Below are positions 7,308 to 14,187 of a stretch of 17,683 nt of DNA, one piece after another. The position numbers were made by a program, and so were the translations under genes. The first letter of the stretch is position 1; each line of letters opens with the position of its first letter. This DNA comes from Patescibacteria group bacterium. Its GTDB lineage: Bacteria > Patescibacteriota > Microgenomatia > UBA12405. The notes under the pieces were generated by a model that made no database searches, had not been told where the DNA came from, and saw only the letters and a list, made by a program, of their open reading frames with translations. The DNA is taken from contig JAHIEZ010000089.1 in assembly GCA_018901355.1 (NCBI GenBank), forward strand, positions 1 to 17,683, written 5' to 3'.

Positions 7308-7928
7308 ATGACAGCGATTTTATACAAAAGACAAAAGCAAATTTTGGATTTTATAGCCAGTAGTATAGCTAAAAGTGGCTATGCTCCAACCTTGACAGAG
7401 ATTGCTGATTTTTTGGGTTTGAGCTCTTTGTCGACGGTGCATGAACATTTGGAGGTCTTGGAAAAAAAGGGGAAAATAAGGAGATATAAAGGAGCGGTGA
7501 GAGGAATTGAACTGTTGGATAAAGAGCAGACGGTTTTAACGCCGGAGAGTTTAGAATTACCAGTTTTGGGATATATAGCCTGCGGAGAGCCAATTGAGCC
7601 TTATACGGATCCTAACGCTACTTTATTTGTTAATCCCGGTTTGGTGGGAGACAGAGAAAATTCTTATGTGTTGCAGGCCAGAGGAGATTCAATGGTAGAT
7701 GATGGAATTTTAAACGGGGATTATGTGGTAATAAAAGAACAGAAAGAGGCCCTAAACGGAGATATTGTAGTGGCGGTGTTGAGCAATGGTTTTGCCACTT
7801 TAAAGAGGTTTTATCGGGAAGCAACTAGAATTAGATTGCAACCGGCCAATTCAACCATGTCCCCCATTTATGTCAACGAAGTGGAAATTAAAGGTAAAGT
7901 GGTGGCTGTTATTAGACAATTTAACTAA
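7308..7928 (+). CDS. lexA: LexA repressor (SOS regulator, S24 self-cleaving)
   Basis: The 206-aa protein has the standard LexA length and layout. A winged-helix DNA-binding domain covers about 1-68 (KRQKQILDFI 7-16, SGYAPTLTEIADFLGLSS 23-40). The S24 peptidase domain contains catalytic Ser128 in ARGDSMV and Lys166 in FATLKRF. The self-cleavage region is GYIACGEP at 88-95, so the scissile bond would be Cys92-Gly93 rather than the Ala-Gly of Escherichia coli LexA. UmuD, a related protein, also uses Cys-Gly. LexA represses DNA-damage genes until RecA filaments trigger its cleavage. Its stop overlaps the rsmI start as TAATG. No Shine-Dalgarno precedes it; the promoter predicts a leaderless message. 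Confidence 0.95.
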   Translation: MTAILYKRQKQILDFIASSIAKSGYAPTLTEIADFLGLSSLSTVHEHLEVLEKKGKIRRYKGAVRGIELLDKEQTVLTPESLELPVLGYIACGEPIEPYTDPNATLFVNPGLVGDRENSYVLQARGDSMVDDGILNGDYVVIKEQKEALNGDIVVAVLSNGFATLKRFYREATRIRLQPANSTMSPIYVNEVEIKGKVVAVIRQFN

Positions 7929-8593
7929 TGCTTTACATTATTGCTACTCCGATTGGGAACTCGGGTGATTTGGGGGCAAGGGCTTTGACTTTGTTTGAAG
8001 AGTTAGATGTCTTGTTGTGTGAGGATACCAAAAGAACAGGGTTGTTTTTAAGAGCTTTGGGAGTAAAAAATATGCCCAAGTTGGAATCTTTTTATGATGA
8101 GGTGGAAGAAGAAAAGGTTTTTTTGGCTTTAGCTTGGTTGAAAAAGGGGCTGAAAGTGGGATTAGTTAGCAATGGAGGTACTCCCCTATTGTCTGATCCC
8201 GGCTGGCGTTTGGTGGAAAAATGTCGACGAGAAAAAATAGGAGTGACTTCGATACCGGGAGCCAGCGCCGTGATTAATGCTTTAGTTTTGTCGGGATTAC
8301 CGATGGGAAGATTTTGTTTTTTGGGGTTTTTACCTAAAAAAAAGACGGCCAGACTTAAGATTTTAAAAAACTACAAAGAAATAGAAGGGTCGAAGGTGGT
8401 TTACGAATCTCCTTTTAGGTTGAAAAAATTATTGAGGGATTTAAAAGATGTTTATGGAGACGGATTGAAAGTGGCAGTTTGCAGAGAAATGACAAAAAAA
8501 TTTGAAGAAGTAACGACAGGATTGGTGGAAGAGGTGACGGTGGAATTGGAAAATCGAAAAATAAAAGGAGAGGTGACGGTGGTGTTTATTTAG
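7928..8593 (+). CDS. rsmI: 16S rRNA 2'-O-ribose C1402 methyltransferase RsmI
   Basis: The 221-aa SAM-dependent tetrapyrrole-methylase-fold enzyme has the RsmI motif series ATPIGNSGD at 6-14, CEDTKRT at 31-37, VSNGGTP at 80-86 (usual VSDAGTP), SIPGASA at 108-114, SGLP at 122-125, YESPFR at 159-164 and CREMTKKFEE at 185-194. RsmI methylates the ribose of C1402 in the decoding centre of 16S rRNA. The protein is shorter than the common form of about 280 aa and lacks the extra C-terminal region, as far as I can judge normal for small-genome bacteria. The start is fixed by the TAATG overlap with lexA. Its end overlaps convergent ppsA by 8 nt. Confidence 0.95.
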   Translation: MLYIIATPIGNSGDLGARALTLFEELDVLLCEDTKRTGLFLRALGVKNMPKLESFYDEVEEEKVFLALAWLKKGLKVGLVSNGGTPLLSDPGWRLVEKCRREKIGVTSIPGASAVINALVLSGLPMGRFCFLGFLPKKKTARLKILKNYKEIEGSKVVYESPFRLKKLLRDLKDVYGDGLKVAVCREMTKKFEEVTTGLVEEVTVELENRKIKGEVTVVFI

Positions 8594-10874
8594 TTTTGGA
8601 AGAGATTAGTTTTTTTTCGGCCCAGGCAACAATATTCCGGGTATAATCAACGACGTCGGGTGAAACAGAAATACTGCTAATACCCCAACGAACTAATTTT
8701 TCTACTAATTCCGGATGGTTGCTGGGAGCTTGACCGCAAATAGAACTTTTGATGCCACGGCGGGAGGCGATGGTAATGGCTCTTTTGAGAGACCAGAGAA
8801 CGGCTGGGTCTAACTCGTTGAAGTCAGGAGCAACTTCACTGTTGTCCCGATCAAGGCCGAGAGTAAGCATGGTTAGGTCGTTGCTACCAATGGAGATACC
8901 GTCAATGCCGATATCGATGAATTTGTCTAGAAGAATGACGTTGCTGGGGATTTCAACCATCATAAAAAGTTTGAAAGAAGGGGAACGAACCAAACCGTTG
9001 TCGTTTAAGATTTTTTTGACCAGTTGCAATTGACGGGGGGTGCGAACAAAAGGAATCATGACCCAGAGATTTTTGAGACGGTGACGATTTCTGATTTGCT
9101 TGATGGCTTCAATTTCCATTTGAAAAACGTCGGGACAGCTAATATAGCGGGAAGCGCCACGGAAACCAAGCATGGGGTTGGGTTCTTCCGGTTCGTAAAG
9201 TTTGCCCCATTTTAGATGGCGGTACTCGTTGGTTTTAAAGTCGGCGGTGCGATAAATAACCGGTCGGGGTGAGAAATTTTTGCAAAATTTGTATAAACCT
9301 TGAGTTAGTTTGTTGATGTATTGTTTTTGCTTACCTTGAGCGATGGCGTATTTGGGATGAATGCCAATGTTGGCCATCATAAATTCGGCTCGAAGCAAAC
9401 CGACTCCATCGACGTTGGTTTTGCTGATGTCTTTGGCCAGTTGAGGTTCACCTAAGTTGACATAAATTTTGGTGGCGGTTTTGAGATTGCTTTTTTGGGT
9501 AGGAATAGTGGGGGTAGAAAGACTGGCGGAGGCGGTAAGATCCCCTTTCCAGATTTGACCGGTGGTACCGTTTAGGGTGACGATATCGCCTTCTTTAAAA
9601 GTTTTAGTGGCGGTTTTGGTGCCGACGACGCAGGGAACTCCGAGTTCCCGACTGACGATGGCGGCGTGAGAAGTTTGACCGCCTTTATCGGTGATAATGC
9701 CATTGACTTTTTTCATAGCCGGGACAAAATCAGGTGAAGTCATTTGGGTAACCAAAATTTGACCCTTTAGGGCACGATTGATGTGTTTGGCGTCGTTTAT
9801 GATGACTACGACGCCAGTGGCGGTACCGGGAGAAGCCGCTTCACCTTCCAGGTCCGGTTTTTGGCTGATATTTTTTTGGTTGTCCAGGGTTTTTTGATTA
9901 CTGGTAATGGTAGTAATAGGACGAGTTTGAACAATGTAAAGATGGTTTTTTTCAATGGCAAATTCAATGTCCTGAGCCGTGGCGTAGTGATTGTGAAGTT
10001 TTTGGCCAACTTTGGCAATTTTTATGGCGGTATTATCGGTGATGGTCGCTTTTAACTGTTTGCTTTTGGGGACTTTGACTTTTTTGGTTTCGTTGATATC
10101 TTTGATTAGCTGAATTTCCTGTTTGACAATGTTTTTGTGGATGATCTTCCAGTTATTTTTGTCAACAACAAACTGATCAGGGCTGACGATGCCCTGGACA
10201 ACATATTCTCCCAGTCCCCAAACTGTTTCAACAATAATTTGACTTTTATCGTTGTTGACGGGGTTGACAGTGAACATAATGCCGGAAATTTCAGATTGGA
10301 TTTGTTTTTGAACGGGAACGGCTACTCCTATCTTGAAGTGGTCAAATTTTTTTTTGTGTCGGTAAAAAATAGCCCGAGGAGTAAAAAGACTGGCCCAACA
10401 ATCTTGAACTCTTTTGATAACATTGGCTTCACCTAAAACATTTAAAAAAGTTTCTTGCTGGCCGGCAAAAGAAGCATCGGGTAAATCTTCAGCGGTGGCA
10501 GAGGAGCGAACAGCAACAGGAACATTTTTAAGAGAAAAATAGCCGGAAAGCCGTTTGTAGCTTTTCATAATATCGATAGCAAGTTGATCGTCTAATTCTC
10601 CTTCTTTTATGAGTTTTTTAATTTTTTTGGAAGCAGAAAGAAGTTGATCGGATTTATCGATATTGGTTGTAGAGATGATTTTTTCTATTTCTTTTTTAAG
10701 ATTGTTTTGTTCTAAAAATTGAAAATAAGCGGCAGTGGTAACGATAAAACCATTGGGGACAGGAATGCCGATTTTGTACATTTCACCGAGGTTGGCCCCT
10801 TTACCACCAACCAGAGGAATGTCGTCGTGATCAACCTGTTTAAACCAAAGAATGTTTTTTTTGTTTATGGCCAT
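8586..10874 (-). CDS. ppsA: Phosphoenolpyruvate synthase
   Basis: The 762-aa enzyme makes PEP from pyruvate and ATP, giving AMP and phosphate. The ATP-grasp domain is at about 15-325 (VGGKGANLGEM 22-32, AVRSSATAEDLPDASFAGQQ 121-140, QTRPI 316-320). The swivelling phosphohistidine domain has His403 in GGQTSHAAIVSRE. The C-terminal TIM barrel shows GVGLLRAEFM at 490-499, GFRGASRY at 570-577, MVEIPSN at 639-645, SIGSNDLTMLTLGLDRDN at 661-678 and catalytic Cys713 in SICGQAPSNHP. Length is close to the usual 780-800. The ATG lies inside the end of the cupin gene (10-nt overlap), so the two are coupled. It may support gluconeogenesis or work in reverse in glycolysis. Confidence 0.96.
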   Translation of the reverse strand: MAINKKNILWFKQVDHDDIPLVGGKGANLGEMYKIGIPVPNGFIVTTAAYFQFLEQNNLKKEIEKIISTTNIDKSDQLLSASKKIKKLIKEGELDDQLAIDIMKSYKRLSGYFSLKNVPVAVRSSATAEDLPDASFAGQQETFLNVLGEANVIKRVQDCWASLFTPRAIFYRHKKKFDHFKIGVAVPVQKQIQSEISGIMFTVNPVNNDKSQIIVETVWGLGEYVVQGIVSPDQFVVDKNNWKIIHKNIVKQEIQLIKDINETKKVKVPKSKQLKATITDNTAIKIAKVGQKLHNHYATAQDIEFAIEKNHLYIVQTRPITTITSNQKTLDNQKNISQKPDLEGEAASPGTATGVVVIINDAKHINRALKGQILVTQMTSPDFVPAMKKVNGIITDKGGQTSHAAIVSRELGVPCVVGTKTATKTFKEGDIVTLNGTTGQIWKGDLTASASLSTPTIPTQKSNLKTATKIYVNLGEPQLAKDISKTNVDGVGLLRAEFMMANIGIHPKYAIAQGKQKQYINKLTQGLYKFCKNFSPRPVIYRTADFKTNEYRHLKWGKLYEPEEPNPMLGFRGASRYISCPDVFQMEIEAIKQIRNRHRLKNLWVMIPFVRTPRQLQLVKKILNDNGLVRSPSFKLFMMVEIPSNVILLDKFIDIGIDGISIGSNDLTMLTLGLDRDNSEVAPDFNELDPAVLWSLKRAITIASRRGIKSSICGQAPSNHPELVEKLVRWGISSISVSPDVVDYTRNIVAWAEKKLISSKTK

Positions 10875-11257
10875 CCTCGATTGGGGGAATTTCTAAGAGT
10901 GGGGGTTTCATCCGGACGTTGATAGTCATCTTGAAGTCTTTTGGTGGTCCCCTGCTCGGGGGTGGAAGCTTCAAAAATTTGGCAATCATTGGTAGCAGAA
11001 ATACGATGAATTTGTCCGGGACTGATGGTGTAGCCTGATTGAAGAATCATGTCTTCTTCTTTTATATCTTCAAGATTGGCTCCAAGACTAATAGTCGCTT
11101 GGCCGGAGATTAGAGTTAGGGTTTCAATTTTTTGATCATGGCTTTGAAGAGAGAGTTTTTTGCCAGCATGGATGAGCAATATTTTGGCGGTATAAGGCAG
11201 ATCCTTTTCGGTTAAAATTATTTCTTGTCCCCAAGGTTTGTTAATGGTTTGATTCAT
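10865..11257 (-). CDS. Cupin protein of the mannose-6-phosphate isomerase type II family
   Basis: The 130-aa single-domain cupin begins with NKPWGQE at 6-12 and contains LSLQSHDQKIETLTLISG at 35-52 (metal ligands His40 and Glu45), SPGQIHRI at 79-86 (His84) and an EASTPE...TTKRLQDDY segment at 96-112. These match the isomerase-type C-terminal domain of mannose-1-phosphate guanylyltransferases (KPWG, SLQYH, PGxxHR, STPE...RLEDDY), here without the nucleotidyltransferase part. A role in mannose/fructose-6-phosphate interconversion is likely but unproven. The tail after 113 is Pro/Arg-rich and overlaps ppsA. An extended -10 and a CIRCE-like element lie upstream. Confidence 0.85.
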   Translation of the reverse strand: MNQTINKPWGQEIILTEKDLPYTAKILLIHAGKKLSLQSHDQKIETLTLISGQATISLGANLEDIKEEDMILQSGYTISPGQIHRISATNDCQIFEASTPEQGTTKRLQDDYQRPDETPTLRNSPNRGWP

Positions 11258-11264
11258 TGATAAA

Positions 11265-11273
11265 ATAATAGCA
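11265..11273 (-). promoter_or_regulatory. Extended -10 promoter of the cupin-ppsA operon
   Basis: Read on the - strand, TGCTATTAT is a TGn extended -10 followed by 7 nt and the ATG at 11257, so the message would have a leader of 0-1 nt. A second, weaker candidate (TATACT, - strand of 11289-11294) would give a leader of about 25 nt. Confidence 0.5.
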
Positions 11274-11302
11274 GAAAAAAGTGAAGGGAGTATAAATTTT
11301 TA

Positions 11303-11329
11303 TTAGCAGTTATGTATTTTGAGTGCTAA
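11303..11329. promoter_or_regulatory. CIRCE-like HrcA operator
   Basis: The sequence is TTAGCAGTT-N9-GAGTGCTAA. The CIRCE consensus is TTAGCACTC-N9-GAGTGCTAA, so the right arm matches 9/9, the left arm 7/9, and the spacer is exactly 9. CIRCE is bound by the heat-shock repressor HrcA, normally before groE or dnaK operons. Here it lies in the 161-nt gap between holA and the cupin-ppsA operon, centred about 59 nt upstream of the cupin ATG. No chaperone gene is in the window. On the + strand a TATAAA at 11291-11296 lies just upstream of it, but no ORF of useful size follows in that direction. Confidence 0.65.
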
Positions 11330-11418
11330 GAAGGATGAGAAAATAGTTTTTGCCTATGCTTACTGTATATTTGTATATATTTTCCAAACAAATGGTATCA
11401 AATCCCTTATAAAATATA

Positions 11419-12039
11419 TCAGGAAAGAAGATTGATGATAATTCGTTCTAAGGCAATTTCTTTGGGAGTGTTTAGTTGTCCGGACTTATTTTGATAGTCA
11501 AGCTCGATTAGGAGTAAATAGGTTTTGATGAGTTTGTCTTGGGGCAGAGAAGAAAAAGAGCCAATTTGTTTTCGAAGATTGTTTTTTAAAAGATAGAGAA
11601 AAAGGTCGTAAAGATGTTGTTTGTTTATATCCGAATAAAGACGAAGGAAAGTGGAGAGACTGCCGGGTTTAACGGCGGAAAGACAATTCCAAAGAGTGTT
11701 GGGGAGAGGAAAGTGGTTAATTTTGGCGGAAGGGAAATTTTTTAGTTGAGTGACGGTCAGTTTTTTACTTTGCCAAAGGATAATGGTGGTGTTTTGTTGG
11801 TTTTGATTGAGGAGTTTGATGATTTTGTCTCTGGCTTTGAGGATGGAGAAAAAACCATCGATAAATAAAATTTTATTGGCAGATAAAAGTGAGGTGCCGG
11901 TGAGAAAGTTGTTGATGGTTTCCAGGGAAGCTCGTTTGTAAGCCAAACGAAGAATATTGGCCTCGGGATTGGTGGCAATAAGGGTGTTGAGGGCGGAGCG
12001 GGACTCTTTTTGATTGTCGCCGTGAAAGATATAAATCAT
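11419..12039 (-). CDS. holA: DNA polymerase III delta subunit-like protein (HolA)
   Basis: The 206-aa protein starts MIYIFHGDNQKESRSALNTL, resembling the start of clamp-loader delta subunits (Y-x-F-x-G-x-x). It continues with an AAA+-like alternation of strands and helices (ANKILFIDGFFS about 54-65, TTIILWQSKKL about 84-94) and a helical second half (YDLFLYLLKNNLRKQIG about 144-160, then a YLLLIELDYQNKSG helix). It lacks the full length of about 340 aa of model-organism HolA; short versions are common in small-genome bacteria. The delta subunit opens the sliding clamp within the clamp loader. Similarity is weak, so the assignment is tentative. It is monocistronic and divergent from tRNA-Glu. 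Confidence 0.65.
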   Translation of the reverse strand: MIYIFHGDNQKESRSALNTLIATNPEANILRLAYKRASLETINNFLTGTSLLSANKILFIDGFFSILKARDKIIKLLNQNQQNTTIILWQSKKLTVTQLKNFPSAKINHFPLPNTLWNCLSAVKPGSLSTFLRLYSDINKQHLYDLFLYLLKNNLRKQIGSFSSLPQDKLIKTYLLLIELDYQNKSGQLNTPKEIALERIIINLLS

Positions 12040-12044
12040 GGTTT

Positions 12045-12050
12045 ATTTTA
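12045..12050 (-). promoter_or_regulatory. Possible -10 box of holA
   Basis: Read on the - strand, TAAAAT is followed by 5 nt and the ATG at 12039, again suggesting a leaderless message. There is no TG extension and no clear -35, so this is weaker than the other promoters listed. Confidence 0.35.
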
Positions 12051-12086
12051 CCTTGTTTTGAGAATAAGGATAATTAGTCTAAAATT

Positions 12087-12095
12087 TGGTAAAAT
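12087..12095 (+). promoter_or_regulatory. Extended -10 promoter of tRNA-Glu
   Basis: TGGTAAAAT is a TGn extended -10 whose last base is 16 nt before the first base of the mature tRNA. This leaves a short 5' leader for RNase P to remove. Confidence 0.5.
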
Positions 12096-12111
12096 TGCAC
12101 TCAGTCAAGAC

Positions 12112-12183
12112 GGCCCCATCGTCTAGCGGTTAGGACTTCAGGTTTTCATCCTGGCAACCGGGGTTCGATTCCCCGTGGGGTCA
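12112..12183 (+). tRNA. tRNA-Glu (anticodon TTC)
   Basis: A full cloverleaf can be folded. The acceptor arm is GGCCCCA with TGGGGTC (one G-T pair). The D-arm region contains CGTCTAGCGGTTAGGAC. The anticodon stem TCAGG/CCTGG encloses loop TTTTCAT, giving anticodon TTC. The T arm is CGGGG-TTCGATT-CCCCG. The discriminator base is A and the 3' CCA is not encoded (ACA follows), so a CCA-adding enzyme is required. The Fic locus begins just beyond its 3' end. Confidence 0.96.
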
Positions 12184-12297
12184 CATTGCTTTGGAAGTTT
12201 GGTGACGTAAATTTTATAAGATAATTTTTAGATTCAAAAAGGGTGCCAATCCCAGTGAGTTGGATTTGAAAGTGAATTTATATCAACGTGCTTAAGT

Positions 12298-12320
12298 AAT
12301 CATATCAATATGATATGATT
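12298..12320. repeat. Perfect 9-bp inverted repeat, probable operator of the Fic gene
   Basis: AATCATATC and GATATGATT are perfect reverse complements separated by AATAT. The repeat covers the extended -10 of the following gene and ends 5 nt before its ATG, the position of a repressor site. The obvious candidate repressor is the winged-helix domain at the N-terminus of the same gene product (autoregulation). This is inference. Confidence 0.7.
12311..12319 (+). promoter_or_regulatory. Extended -10 promoter of the Fic gene
   Basis: TGATATGAT (TGn plus TATGAT) is followed by exactly 6 nt and the ATG at 12326, predicting a leaderless message. It lies inside the right part of the inverted repeat, so a bound repressor would block it. 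Confidence 0.55.
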
Positions 12321-12325
12321 TAAAT

Positions 12326-13375
12326 ATGGATAAAATCAATAGTCGTCAACAAAGGATATTAGGAATCCTGGAACCAAATCAAACCATTGGCCTCAGAGAA
12401 ATACTAGAAAAGTTAAACCAAGAGGTTTCAATTGTTACTGTTTCACGGGATCTTTCTAGATTAGTTAAACTTAAGTATCTTCATCGAGTTGGTCAAGGAC
12501 CAGCAACTCGATATTCCCCGCTACCAAAAAGTTTGTTTTTCCGGCCAATTGATTATCGAAAATATTTTGAAATAGAGACTGATAAAAGAAAGATAATTGA
12601 AGGTTTTAATATGGAAATTTTTGCTCAACTTTCTGATTTTTTAATTTTTACTGAAAAAGAACAATCCGAACTTGATTTTCTTGACTTAAAATTTAGAAAT
12701 AATTATTCTCAACTATCACCAACTATTATCAAAAAGGAAATTGAGAGAGTTATTATTGAACTTAGTTGGAAATCAAGTGTAATTGAAGGTAACACTTACT
12801 CGCTTTTAGAAACCGAACGATTACTTAAGGAAGGTAGTGAGGCAAAAGGTAAAAAGAAAGAAGAAGCAACAATGTTACTAAATCATAAAAAAGCTTTGGA
12901 TTTTGTTTTTGAAAATAAGGATTTATTTAATAAAATAAACAGAGCAAAAATTGAACAATTACACAAAATTATTGCAGAAGATTTAGATATAACTAGTAAC
13001 TTAAGAAAAACTTTAGTTGGAATTACTGGCACTAAATTTAAGCCACTCGATAATCAATTCCAGATAATCGAAGCAATTGATAAATTTTGTGATCTAATCA
13101 ACGAAACTCAGAACATTTTTACTAAATCCTTGCTATCGATTATTCTCCTAAGTTACATTCAACCATTTGAAGATGGTAATAAGCGGAGTAGCCGAATCTT
13201 AGGTAATGCCGTACTGATCGCTCACAATAGTTTTCCCCTACCGCTGAGGAGTGTTGATGAAAATCTTTATAAGAAAGCTACACTGCTTTTTTACGAACAA
13301 AATAACTTGAATTTATTTAAACAAATATTTTTGGAGCAGTGTCACTTTTCTGTCGAAAACTATTTTTGTATATAA
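12326..13375 (+). CDS. Winged-helix/Fic domain protein with His-to-Gln change in the Fic motif
   Basis: The 349-aa protein has an N-terminal winged helix at about 5-65 (SRQQRILGIL 6-15, EVSIVTVSRDLSRLVKLKYL 33-52). A class II-like Fic module follows: an inhibitory helix motif SSVIEGN at 150-156 and the Fic core YIQPFEDGNKRSSR at 277-290. The consensus HxFx(D/E)GNxRxxR normally begins with the catalytic His, but here codon 279 is CAA (Gln). Fic proteins transfer AMP or related groups to target proteins, and the His is the general base, so AMPylation may be lost or altered. The rest of the motif is intact. The gene is AT-richer than its neighbours, lies beside tRNA-Glu and is alone on its transcript. 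It may be a toxin-like or regulatory element acquired by transfer. Confidence 0.92.
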   Translation: MDKINSRQQRILGILEPNQTIGLREILEKLNQEVSIVTVSRDLSRLVKLKYLHRVGQGPATRYSPLPKSLFFRPIDYRKYFEIETDKRKIIEGFNMEIFAQLSDFLIFTEKEQSELDFLDLKFRNNYSQLSPTIIKKEIERVIIELSWKSSVIEGNTYSLLETERLLKEGSEAKGKKKEEATMLLNHKKALDFVFENKDLFNKINRAKIEQLHKIIAEDLDITSNLRKTLVGITGTKFKPLDNQFQIIEAIDKFCDLINETQNIFTKSLLSIILLSYIQPFEDGNKRSSRILGNAVLIAHNSFPLPLRSVDENLYKKATLLFYEQNNLNLFKQIFLEQCHFSVENYFCI

Positions 13376-13448
13376 ATTCTGTCTGATTAAAACCTAATTT
13401 TTTGAGTTCTTCGTAAAGGTGTAAAATGTTGGTTATTGGGGGTTCCAA
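13317..13448 (-). pseudogene. Possible gene remnant between lgt and the Fic gene
   Basis: A - strand frame, open from about 13484 and with a possible TTG start at 13448, ends in TAA at 13317-13319. It overlaps the Fic gene end by 59 nt. Residues before the overlap (ITNILHLYEELKKLGFNQTE) look protein-like, with a regular amphipathic helix, while those inside the Fic region do not. It could be the stub of an older gene downstream of lgt, interrupted when the Fic segment arrived. No ATG, ribosome site or known family is visible, so chance remains likely. Confidence 0.2.
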
Positions 13449-13464
13449 AATTGGGACAGAGGGC

Positions 13465-14184
13465 TCACACAGAAAGGGTTTCTTTTTGGTTGGAGGAGAT
13501 TTTGTCGAAAAGAATTATGGATAGGCCGACAAGAATAAAAAGGAGACTAATAACTTGAGCGACCTTGATGTTGTCGATCGTCCAGGTATCGAAACGAAAA
13601 AACTCAGTAAAAAAACGGATAGAGCCATAGCCGATTAAATAGAAACTGATTTGATGATAGATTTTTTTTCGAAGAAAAAGAAAAAGAAGAAAACAGAGAA
13701 TAGATTCGTATAACCAAACAGGGTGAAAATGGGAGTAAATTTGGTATTGAGGCGGGCGGAAACTTAGAGGAACGGCTTGGCCAAATTGACTATAGGTGGG
13801 TAGACCAAATCCCTCTGTATTTAAGAAATTGCCCCAACGGCCGATGGCTTGGCAAAGAGGAATGATGGGGATAATGGAGTCAACGAGATCGACGAAAGAA
13901 ATTTTGGCAATGAGGGAATGAATAAAAATGTAAATGGTGCCACCGATGAGAGCTCCAAAGATACCCAAACCTCCGGCTCGGGTATTGGTGATTTGATTTA
14001 GGTTTTGGGAATAAAAACTCCAGTTATCAAAAACATGATAAGCTCTGGCTCCGACTAGAGTGAAAAGATATAGAAAAAAGAAAAAAATACCTTCTTGGCT
14101 TTTGGGGAGAGTGTTGTTGTTTTTGGAAAAGAAACGAGAAGTAAGAGCCAGGCAGATACCGATGATAAGACCGTAGAGAGACAT
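13465..14184 (-). CDS. lgt: Prolipoprotein diacylglyceryl transferase
   Basis: The 239-aa polytopic membrane enzyme attaches diacylglycerol from phosphatidylglycerol to the lipobox Cys of prolipoproteins. Family motifs are YGLIIGICLA at 4-13, GARAYHV at 45-51, RAGGLGIFGALIGG at 69-82, QAIGRWGNFLNTEGFG at 112-127 (essential-type Arg116), HPVWLYES at 154-161 and SIRFFTEFFR at 188-197. It begins directly at the usual YG motif and lacks the roughly 20 residues that normally precede it. The ATG at 14184 is nevertheless the first possible start, because an in-frame stop lies inside the adjacent tRNA and no start codon follows that stop. Only 3 nt separate it from the tRNA-Lys 3' end. Confidence 0.93.
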   Translation of the reverse strand: MSLYGLIIGICLALTSRFFSKNNNTLPKSQEGIFFFFLYLFTLVGARAYHVFDNWSFYSQNLNQITNTRAGGLGIFGALIGGTIYIFIHSLIAKISFVDLVDSIIPIIPLCQAIGRWGNFLNTEGFGLPTYSQFGQAVPLSFRPPQYQIYSHFHPVWLYESILCFLLFLFLRKKIYHQISFYLIGYGSIRFFTEFFRFDTWTIDNIKVAQVISLLFILVGLSIILFDKISSNQKETLSV

Positions 14185-14187
14185 AAG

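Noticed and set aside
9783..10055. Long open frames opposite ppsA, the GH130 gene and other genes
   Set aside because: They are antisense or out-of-frame shadows of well-conserved proteins, with no family motifs of their own.
11303..11418. A coding gene on the + strand downstream of the CIRCE-like element
   Set aside because: The frames there are at most about 18 codons and lack a ribosome site; no credible product.
12178..12210. GTCAC...GTGAC inverted repeat after tRNA-Glu as a terminator
   Set aside because: The stem is only 5 bp with a loop of about 17, overlaps the tRNA 3' end and has no T-run.
13436..13447. GGGGTTC near the end of the Fic segment, resembling the tRNA-Glu T-loop and suggesting an att direct repeat
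   Set aside because: Only 7 bases match and the flanking bases differ. This is too short to call an attachment-site duplication.
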